A DNA stretch of 11,242 bases from positions 1 to 11,242 of the forward strand of contig JANMQX010000166.1 in NCBI GenBank assembly GCA_031370745.1, written 5' to 3'. Below are positions 6,205 to 11,242 of the stretch, one piece after another. This DNA comes from JAENVT01 sp031370745 (GTDB taxonomy: Bacteria; Actinomycetota; Acidimicrobiia; Acidimicrobiales; Ilumatobacteraceae). The notes under the pieces are model-generated. The model was given only the letters and a program-made list of their open reading frames with translations, was not told the DNA's origin and did not search any database. Within the stretch, counting starts at the first letter, position 1; the number at the start of each line of letters is the position of its first letter. A program made the position numbers and the translations under genes.

Positions 6205-6447
6205 CTACTTGCTCGTCTCGGCTTGAAGCAATCTCCAATCACGTCCGGCAAGTGACGCGGCCGCAAGACTGGCCACGCCGAACGCCAGTGTCACCGCCCA
6301 CTCGGCATCGCCGCCTCCGCGGTCGGGATCGAATGCGAACAGTTGCTCGATCCAATGGGGGTCCATGATCGTCGCGACGGCGAAAACCGCGAACACGATG
6401 GCGAGAACGACCTCAATACGCATTCGCACCAGGCGTCGCGATTTCAT
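6205..6447 (-). CDS. Small two-helix membrane protein, function unknown
   Basis: The 80-residue product has a basic N-terminus (KSRRLVRMR), a hydrophobic helix (residues 11-26), a polar acidic loop with HWIEQLFAFDPDRGGGDAEW, and a second hydrophobic helix (about residues 53-70) followed by the basic patch AGRDWR. The start at 6447 is set by a strong GGAGG (6453-6457) 5 bases upstream; an in-frame start 24 bases earlier lacks one. It follows the GPP34 gene in the same direction after 57 bases and may be the last gene of that cluster. I do not recognise a named family with confidence. Confidence 0.75.
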   Translation of the reverse strand: MKSRRLVRMRIEVVLAIVFAVFAVATIMDPHWIEQLFAFDPDRGGGDAEWAVTLAFGVASLAAASLAGRDWRLLQAETSK

Positions 6448-6504
6448 ATCAACCTCCACGCAGTTGGACACGGCCCGAGGCCCTGCTGACCCTCACCATA
6501 GACC

Positions 6505-7176
6505 TCAGCCGCTGGCCGCAACCGACGCTGCGACGCTGCCGGCGGCCGCAGACGCGGCATCAGATATCAGCCCGCGGACAATCTTGCCGATCGATTCGAG
6601 GGGCGTGCCATCAAGCGCAGTAGCGATGCGGTCGCGGGCGTGGCGACGCGCCGCGCGGTCCGGAGCGACAACCTCCAGCAAGTGCCCGGGACCTGTCATC
6701 GAAAGCAACACAGCGGTGCGTAGCTCGAGAACGGATTCACCGGCAGCCGCAACACGTAGCGCGGCAACGGTGGCGTCGCGCACGAAAGGCTGGAGCACGT
6801 CGTTGCGAAGACGAACGCCGCGACGTGTGGCCGCCAGCACTCCCTCGTCCACCAGATCCGACACGATCGCGTCCCACGTGCCGAGGCCCAACCGACGGGT
6901 AAGCCCTCTGTCCATGTGCGACAGGACGGGCTTGACCTTTGGCCCTTTGTCGATGACCACCGCAGTGACCGCGGCGAAGAGCTTCGATTTCGGCACGGCA
7001 TTGCCAGTCACGGCCAATCGGTCTTGTCTGTCAACGATTTCGACAACGCCATCGAGGATGAGTTCACAAACCAGGAGACCGGCGAGGCATGCGTTGAGCT
7101 CGCTGCGCAGACCGAGAGCACGATGGCCGGAGGAAGGATCGATGGAAACCAGAGCCAGCTCCTCGGCGAGGTTCAT
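6505..7176 (-). CDS. GPP34 (GOLPH3/Vps74-like) family protein
   Basis: The 223-residue product shows the GPP34 pattern: an N-terminal NLAEELALVSIDPSSG, then ALGLRSELNACLAGLLVCELILDGVVEI, then the VKPVLSHMDRGL-to-LVDEGVL helix block around residues 80-115. In eukaryotes this fold is a peripheral Golgi protein that binds phosphatidylinositol 4-phosphate and sorts glycosyltransferases. In actinobacteria, where it is common, its role is unknown, and membrane or lipid association is only inferred. The C-terminal 25 residues are almost pure alanine, serine and glycine. There is no good Shine-Dalgarno; TAGCGT, a TANNNT-type -10, ends 7 bases before the ATG, so the gene may have its own leaderless transcript. 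It lies 74 bases downstream of the methyltransferase gene. Confidence 0.8.
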   Translation of the reverse strand: MNLAEELALVSIDPSSGHRALGLRSELNACLAGLLVCELILDGVVEIVDRQDRLAVTGNAVPKSKLFAAVTAVVIDKGPKVKPVLSHMDRGLTRRLGLGTWDAIVSDLVDEGVLAATRRGVRLRNDVLQPFVRDATVAALRVAAAGESVLELRTAVLLSMTGPGHLLEVVAPDRAARRHARDRIATALDGTPLESIGKIVRGLISDAASAAAGSVAASVAASG

Positions 7177-7250
7177 GCGCCCAACGCTATCGCTGAACGT
7201 TCCGGCGAACGGCCGACGCCGGATCGGTCTCGACGTCAGTCTGTCGGACG

Positions 7251-7832
7251 TCAGCGAGCGTGTTCGAGCTCATAGAACGTCGCCGGGCACTCTCGCGAGC
7301 GCCACAGTCCGCCGCCGATCTCGGTGAAGCCGACCGCCAAGCGCTTGCGGTACCAGTTGCCCGTGCGCCATCGAACATCGAGATCCGTGCTCGCTGAGTC
7401 GATCACCGTGTCGCGATCGGCCACCGTCGGCGCGTCGAAAAACAACAAGCCGCGACTGGCAACTCCCAACGTGTCGATCGCCGTCGCCGCATCCGAGTCG
7501 TCGAGGTACTGGAGCACGCTCTGGCACACGACCAGGTCGTACCGCCGTCGTGGCTGCCACACGGCGACGTCTGCCAACTCATGGTGATATCGACGGCAGG
7601 CGTACTCGCTCGCATCGATGCCGTGATACCTCGTCGTCGGGTAGGCCGCTGCCAACCAGTCGCGCCAATACCCCTTGCCTGCGCCGACATCGAGGACCGA
7701 CCGGATCGGGATGCGCCACCACGACGCCAGCGAGATCACGCCCTCACCCAAGTGGGCAATGTCGCGCCGGTTGTGCACGGGCCGGCGGCCGTAGAACCGC
7801 GTGAAGTACGCGCCGTCGAAACGTTCAGCCAT
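7251..7832 (-). CDS. Class I SAM-dependent methyltransferase
   Basis: The 193-residue cytoplasmic protein has the Rossmann-fold methyltransferase motifs in order: motif I VLDVGAGKGYWR at residues 46-57 (SAM binding), the acidic end of strand 2 in YHGIDAS (D73), and motif IV YDLVVCQSVLQYLDD, with later strands GLLFFDAP and GNWYRKRLAVGF. The N-terminus (FDGAYFTRFYGRRPVHNRRDIAHL) is rich in aromatic and basic residues and could help bind substrate, which I cannot name. It starts 16 bases after the stop of the upstream membrane-protein gene, with only a weak GAG as ribosome site, so it is probably translated from the common mRNA. Confidence 0.87.
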   Translation of the reverse strand: MAERFDGAYFTRFYGRRPVHNRRDIAHLGEGVISLASWWRIPIRSVLDVGAGKGYWRDWLAAAYPTTRYHGIDASEYACRRYHHELADVAVWQPRRRYDLVVCQSVLQYLDDSDAATAIDTLGVASRGLLFFDAPTVADRDTVIDSASTDLDVRWRTGNWYRKRLAVGFTEIGGGLWRSRECPATFYELEHAR

Positions 7833-7848
7833 CGCGCTCGATGATCGA

Positions 7849-8238
7849 TCAGTCTTCGTACCGGGCGACCGTCGTGGCGATGAGGAAGGGCACGTCGAGC
7901 GCGAACACCACCAACATGCCCGTCACGACAGCCAACGGGGCGCCGCGGGTGTGGTTGCGCACGAACGCAAACTCGATCATCCCTGCGGCGACGATGTATG
8001 CGAGCAGGGCCCAGCGACCAACGCGAACGAAGGTGTCCCACGAAAACCCGGCAACCCTGGTGATCATCACGACGCCGGCCACCAGCAACACGGCAGCGAC
8101 AATCAACAAGACGGATGGCAACGCCAGCGGAGGCCGGCGCGGCGCATGCGAGCCCAGCCACACGCCGCCGACAACGACCGCGGCGAGCGACGCGGTGACC
8201 GTCTCGACCGCCTTCGGAAAGTTCTGCTCAGCACTCAA
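7849..8238 (-). CDS. Four-helix integral membrane protein, function unknown
   Basis: The 129-residue product has four hydrophobic segments, near residues 12-28, 41-58, 73-88 and 101-122, separated by short basic or polar loops (SHAPRRPP, VRNHTRG). The start is a TTG at 8238 whose first bases overlap the TGA of the upstream gene (TTGA, 4 bases). GGGTGG 7 bases before it serves as ribosome site, and no other start is available before the second helix. The overlap implies coupled translation with the upstream membrane protein, so the two may form a complex. I cannot assign a family. Confidence 0.75.
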   Translation of the reverse strand: MSAEQNFPKAVETVTASLAAVVVGGVWLGSHAPRRPPLALPSVLLIVAAVLLVAGVVMITRVAGFSWDTFVRVGRWALLAYIVAAGMIEFAFVRNHTRGAPLAVVTGMLVVFALDVPFLIATTVARYED

Positions 8239-8831
8239 AGCGTGGCCACCCGGGTCATGATCACCAGTGTCGCGACCTGCATGATGCCGGTGATTCCCGC
8301 GGTGTACACGAAGCGCTTCATCATCCGACCGATGATCTCAGGATTGGGATTCGGCTTGTTCATCTCCCACAACACTGTGATGTTGGCCGGCTCGAGGACG
8401 CCGAGCGCGATGACGGCCATGACGCCGACGACGATCATCGAGGCGATCAGCCAACTGCGCGCATCACTGTCGAGGGTCAGTGTGCCGAGCCGCAACGCGA
8501 TCTGCAGGCCTGTAGCGAGCGTCATGGTCACCACTGTCGGCATGATGATCACCATCTTCGGCATGAACTTGGCGGAGAACTCGGCACGTGCGGGTGGCGA
8601 CATGCCGCCGATGATCGGGCCGATCGCCAGCCCGACGAACAGATCGATGCTCGTCCACAACGCACCGCCGGCCACATGGCAAAACATCAGCGGCCAGAAC
8701 TTGTTCGAGGCAATTGCATAGATCACGAACCCGATCAGCACCGCTACCACCGGAAGTCCTGCGGTCGGCACGATCGGGATCTTGCGAACCGGCACCGAAC
8801 GTGGCGCGTCGACGGTCGATGTGTCGTGCAT
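8235..8831 (-). CDS. Integral membrane protein, CopD/DUF2269-like, function unknown
   Basis: The 198-residue product has a short cytoplasmic-like N-terminus and about five membrane helices. In helix 2 the pattern FCHVAGGALWTSIDLFVG places H52 within the membrane beside small residues and a tryptophan; similar helices occur in CopD- and HemJ-like proteins, where such a histidine can bind haem or metal. That link is an inference. The loop NKPNPNPEIIGRMMKR precedes the last helix. The ATG at 8831 has a perfect AGGAGG (8835-8840), oddly only 3 bases away. It is the first gene of the minus-strand cluster and overlaps the next gene by 4 bases. Confidence 0.75.
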   Translation of the reverse strand: MHDTSTVDAPRSVPVRKIPIVPTAGLPVVAVLIGFVIYAIASNKFWPLMFCHVAGGALWTSIDLFVGLAIGPIIGGMSPPARAEFSAKFMPKMVIIMPTVVTMTLATGLQIALRLGTLTLDSDARSWLIASMIVVGVMAVIALGVLEPANITVLWEMNKPNPNPEIIGRMMKRFVYTAGITGIMQVATLVIMTRVATL

Positions 8832-8862
8832 TTGCCTCCTAGGTTCCGGCTCTCTCCTTCTG

Positions 8863-8892
8863 TTTACACCGCGGACCCGGTCTGGCAGTCAA
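8863..8892 (-). promoter_or_regulatory. Predicted promoter of the minus-strand membrane protein cluster
   Basis: On the minus strand TTGACT (8892-8887) and TGTAAA (8868-8863) are separated by 18 bases. Transcription would start near 8856, giving a leader of about 25 bases containing AGGAGG. The position fits the first gene of the cluster at 8831. Confidence 0.45.
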
Positions 8893-8970
8893 CGGAGCGG
8901 AGCAGCGCCAGCAGCTGACGTCGCGCTGAAGCGCAACGCCGGCAGCCATGTCACCACGGCCGGACCCATC

Positions 8971-8976
8971 TATAGT
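8971..8976 (+). promoter_or_regulatory. -10 box TATAGT for a leaderless transporter mRNA
   Basis: TATAGT lies 6 bases before the ATG at 8983, so transcription would start at or next to the A of the start codon. No Shine-Dalgarno sequence precedes this ATG, which agrees with a leaderless mRNA. A recognisable -35 box is absent. Confidence 0.45.
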
Positions 8977-8982
8977 TCGCCG

Positions 8983-9861
8983 ATGTCGCTTGCGTACTTC
9001 GCCGCTTTCGCAACGGCGCTGTGCTACGGCATCAGCGCCGTTCTCGAGGATCGTGCGGCCAAGCTCACACCCGTAACGGGCAAGAGCGGCAAACGGGCTG
9101 CCTTTCGGGCAACGGTGAGCACCGGGTACATGGTCGGGATGGCGCTCAGTGTCGTCGCCTGGGCCTTCTCGCTCATTGCCCTCCATCGCCTCCCGCTGTT
9201 CGCGGTGCAGGCCATCGCCGGGAGCAGCATCGGTGTCGTCGTGCTCATCACCTGGGCAGTCACTGGTCGCAGGCCGTCGAGGCGCGAAGTGATCCTGCTG
9301 TGCGTGCTCGCCGTTGCCCTGACCGCCTTGGCGGCGTCTGCCGCCACCAGCGACCCGAAACCGGTTTCCTGGGTCTTCAAGCTGTTCATCTGGGTGGGAG
9401 TCATCGGGGTGGCGTGTGCGGCGGTCGGGGCCACAAAGGTCCCCGGTGCTCGTGGCAGCGCACTGCTCGGTGGGGTATCAGGCCTTTCCGATGGTGGCAT
9501 GGCCCTGTGCGCGCGGGCACTCCACCACCACAACTTCGTCGATCTGGTGACCGATCCGTTGGCCATCGCCCTGATTCCATTCACGATCATCGGTATCGTC
9601 GCCTTTGCAGCATCGCTGCAACGTGGTGCTGTAGCGATCGCCTTGGCGTGCCAGCAGGCCGCGCTCACCGTTGTCCCTTCGATCATCGGTCTGCTCGTTC
9701 TCGGGGATAGAGCCCGTCACGGGTTCGCCGTAGTCACGTACGCAGGTTTCGTCGTTACCGTCTCAGCCGTCGTGGCGCTCACGATCGACACGTCCGCAAC
9801 CCACCCACCGTTGGTGGCTCCTGGGGCTCTCCCCCCGTCGCCGCTCAACGAGGTCTCATGA
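8983..9861 (+). CDS. DMT/EamA-like transporter
   Basis: The 292-residue product is an integral membrane protein with about nine or ten hydrophobic segments in two similar halves, as in the drug/metabolite transporter superfamily. It opens with SLAYFAAFATALCYGISAVLEDRAA, typical of a first helix, and repeats a related PLFAVQAIAGSSIG / AIALACQQAALTVVPSIIGLLVLGD pattern at the end of each half. Substrate is unknown. The ATG at 8983 is chosen because the hydrophobic domain starts there and a -10 box precedes it by 6 bases; an upstream open extension to 8782 is antisense to the divergent gene and not protein-like. The C-terminal tail after the last helix is proline-rich. It converges on the acyltransferase gene with a 2-base gap. 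Confidence 0.8.
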   Translation: MSLAYFAAFATALCYGISAVLEDRAAKLTPVTGKSGKRAAFRATVSTGYMVGMALSVVAWAFSLIALHRLPLFAVQAIAGSSIGVVVLITWAVTGRRPSRREVILLCVLAVALTALAASAATSDPKPVSWVFKLFIWVGVIGVACAAVGATKVPGARGSALLGGVSGLSDGGMALCARALHHHNFVDLVTDPLAIALIPFTIIGIVAFAASLQRGAVAIALACQQAALTVVPSIIGLLVLGDRARHGFAVVTYAGFVVTVSAVVALTIDTSATHPPLVAPGALPPSPLNEVS

Positions 9862-9863
9862 GT

Positions 9864-10901
9864 TCAGAGAACGCGACGCGCGCCGACGCGTGACTGCCCG
9901 AGCAAGTCGTCGATACGCAGCCACTGCTCGTCGAGCCACCGGGTTCGCTCGTGGTCGCCGTTGGGGATTTCGGCGGCCGGCACCCGCCAAGCGATGACCC
10001 GAATCGGGTCGGAGAGGGGCACTGCCTTGCACAGCGCGGCGAACGAACCGAACTGGTCGAGGCCGGTGTGTGCGATGACAACGACGTCGGCGCCGGCGAT
10101 CGCGTCGAGGACCGCCAACGCTCCGCCAGGGCGCGGCGGAAGGACGTGGCGGAGAGGTGCCAGCCGCAGGGCGCGCTCCGGGTTCTGCACGGCGAGCCGG
10201 CCCATGGTGCGCTCGAGACGATCGGGGCGGAACAGTCGGCCTTCGGGAAAGATCACGACGGCCGTTCGCGAATCGAGTCCGTCGCTGAGTCGTCGAAGCA
10301 TTGCTCGCGCTTCGGGGCCGCCGTCGCGCGGAATGAAGACCGAACCGGTCCTGCCGTAGATGAGGTCGAAGCCGGGGTCGGCGAGGAGCTCTGCCATGAT
10401 CGCGCTGCGCGTGCGGTACCCAAGTCGTTGGTACAACACCGTCGGCAGTGAGGCGTCGACAAGGTTGACGTGTCGGCACAACACGATCACCGGCCCCGGA
10501 CACATCGCCTCGATTGATTCCGCATCGATGTCAATTCTCAACCCGAGCAACCGATCAGCGCGCCGCGCCATCACGTCGAGCGACCATTGCTGGAGCCACT
10601 CGTGTCGTCTCAGGGAGGCCGGCTGCTCGAGTCTCGTGCCGAAGCCAGCCAGTACCCAATACACCGGAGCCAACATGATCTCGACGCTGTCGTTGATCCC
10701 ATATTGCAGAAGGAACAGTGCAACGCGCACCGTCGGCATCCGGAACCGCCCTCTGGCAATGTCCGCGGCTGCGGCCGCGGCGAGTATCAGCGGACTGGCG
10801 AAAATGCCGCAAACGGTGATCGCCAGCATCGTCGGGATCGTGCGAACGCGTCGCTTCCAGCGCGACGCGAGTGGCTCGGCAGTGATGCTGGCGTGAGCCA
10901 T
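9864..10901 (-). CDS. PlsC-type lysophospholipid acyltransferase
   Basis: The 345-residue membrane-bound enzyme should transfer an acyl chain from acyl-CoA or acyl-ACP to a lysophospholipid or related alcohol. All four LPLAT blocks are visible: motif I H144-VNLV-D149 (HX4D catalytic dyad), motif II GSVFIPR (186-192), motif III VVIFPEGR (215-222) and a motif IV-like LPPRPGG (254-260). Two hydrophobic segments (about residues 22-46 and 58-90) precede the catalytic domain, and the long spacing resembles the AGPAT3-5/lysocardiolipin acyltransferase branch more than short bacterial PlsC. The ATG at 10901 is the first start before the hydrophobic region. Its AAGGAG (10916-10921) is 14 bases away, longer than usual, so the start is moderately certain. 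An extension to 11051 is arginine-rich and unlikely. Confidence 0.87.
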   Translation of the reverse strand: MAHASITAEPLASRWKRRVRTIPTMLAITVCGIFASPLILAAAAAADIARGRFRMPTVRVALFLLQYGINDSVEIMLAPVYWVLAGFGTRLEQPASLRRHEWLQQWSLDVMARRADRLLGLRIDIDAESIEAMCPGPVIVLCRHVNLVDASLPTVLYQRLGYRTRSAIMAELLADPGFDLIYGRTGSVFIPRDGGPEARAMLRRLSDGLDSRTAVVIFPEGRLFRPDRLERTMGRLAVQNPERALRLAPLRHVLPPRPGGALAVLDAIAGADVVVIAHTGLDQFGSFAALCKAVPLSDPIRVIAWRVPAAEIPNGDHERTRWLDEQWLRIDDLLGQSRVGARRVL

Positions 10902-10988
10902 GGCGTTCGAGTCTTCTCCTTCAGCCGACGCGATGCAGGCGCGATCGGCGTCATTGTCGCTCTGACGTCTCCACCGCGGCACCGACCC

Positions 10989-11034
10989 GGCCTCTCGCCA
11001 GGCCCGTCGGGGTCTACGAGGGTGACAGTACCCT
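10989..11034. repeat. Two short inverted repeats upstream of the acyltransferase gene
   Basis: GGCCT-CTCGCC-AGGCC (10989-11004) and AGGGT-GACAGT-ACCCT (11019-11034) are perfect inverted repeats with 5-base arms and 6-base centres, lying about 90-130 bases before the acyltransferase start. The second has operator-like symmetry and sits where a promoter for the minus-strand gene could be, but I could not place a convincing -35/-10 pair. The rest of this 249-base gap holds only the hairpin near 11123. Confidence 0.25.
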
Positions 11035-11108
11035 ACGCAACGAACTCCCATTGGGTCGATGCCCGCCGCGCACGACGCCAGTGCTCAGCGTGCGACATCA
11101 TCCACCGA

Positions 11109-11137
11109 GCTGTCCGTCGACGACCGGAACGGACAGC
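11109..11137 (-). terminator. Strong hairpin, likely terminator of the gene at the right edge
   Basis: GCTGTCCGT (11109-11117) and ACGGACAGC (11129-11137) form a perfect 9-base stem with an 11-base loop. It begins 13 bases after the stop codon of the partial minus-strand gene. There is no T-tract on the exit side, so it resembles the U-less terminators common in actinobacteria. A protein-binding palindrome is the alternative. Confidence 0.55.
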
Positions 11138-11150
11138 AGGCCAGGCCCAA

Positions 11151-11242
11151 CTAATCGGCGAACACGTCGCGGCTGAGTTGGACGAAGAAGGTGTGGTCAT
11201 GACCCTTGTTGGGATCGTCCGAGTTGTACTTGGCTGTAGAGG
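11151..11242 (-). CDS. C-terminal 29 codons of an unrecognised protein, cut by the window edge
   Basis: One minus-strand frame is open from the edge to a TAG at 11153-11151 and reads STAKYNSDDPNKGHDH, then TFFVQLSRDVFAD. The other two frames look non-coding, and the stop is followed at a normal distance by a strong hairpin, so this is probably the real end of a gene. The fragment is too short for me to name a family; its polar turn followed by a hydrophobic strand suggests a beta-rich C-terminus. Confidence 0.6.
   Translation of the reverse strand, partial: STAKYNSDDPNKGHDHTFFVQLSRDVFAD

Noticed and set aside
5328..6266. Minus-strand open frame of 312 codons within the MFS gene
   Set aside because: It is highly charged, low in hydrophobic residues and antisense to a clear transporter with motif A.
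6365..7327. Plus-strand open frame of 320 codons
   Set aside because: It is serine-, arginine- and threonine-rich and antisense to the GPP34 gene and the small membrane-protein gene.
8782..8982. N-terminal extension of the DMT transporter
   Set aside because: It covers the divergent promoter region and the opposite gene's start; the hydrophobic domain and -10 box point to 8983.

Overview
The window is GC-rich chromosomal DNA with densely packed genes. It most likely comes from an actinobacterium. Supporting signs are a GPP34 (GOLPH3-like) gene, a CoxL-type molybdoenzyme, a small alanine-rich lipoprotein, GTG and TTG starts, and several starts that sit 6-7 bases after a TANNNT-like -10 box, as in leaderless actinobacterial transcripts. 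Acidimicrobiia (Ilumatobacter-like) is my guess from gene style, not a demonstrated assignment. I saw no rRNA, tRNA, CRISPR array or insertion sequence.

Left part (1-2822, minus strand). A tightly overlapping pair encodes a gamma-butyrobetaine-hydroxylase-like Fe(II)/2-oxoglutarate dioxygenase (1737-2822) followed by a PhnZ-type HD-domain diiron oxygenase (1169-1750). This arrangement and the active-site residues match the TmpA/TmpB system, which cleaves the carbon-phosphorus bond of 2-trimethylaminoethylphosphonate to give glycine betaine and phosphate. Downstream lies the N-terminal part of a CoxL/xanthine-dehydrogenase-family molybdopterin subunit (1-1041). Its family-like sequence stops abruptly near base 76, where a different short coding stretch appears on the opposite strand. 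This suggests a rearrangement or an assembly junction close to the window edge.

Centre (2888-6197). A small lipoprotein gene converges on a XerC/XerD-like tyrosine recombinase that has lost three canonical catalytic residues. The recombinase is divergent from a STAS-domain anti-sigma-factor antagonist. The two share a compact control region with face-to-face TTGACA boxes in a perfect inverted repeat and two copies of a 10-base direct repeat. An EntS-like MFS exporter follows.

Right part (6205-11242). A minus-strand cluster runs from 8831 down to 6205: two small membrane proteins that overlap by 4 bases, a SAM methyltransferase, a GPP34 protein and a short two-helix membrane protein. A DMT/EamA-like transporter gene is divergent from this cluster and converges on a PlsC-type acyltransferase gene. 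The window ends in the last 29 codons of an unrecognised minus-strand gene, followed by a strong hairpin. Three convergent pairs are separated by only 2, 3 and 7 bases, so no conventional terminators fit between them.
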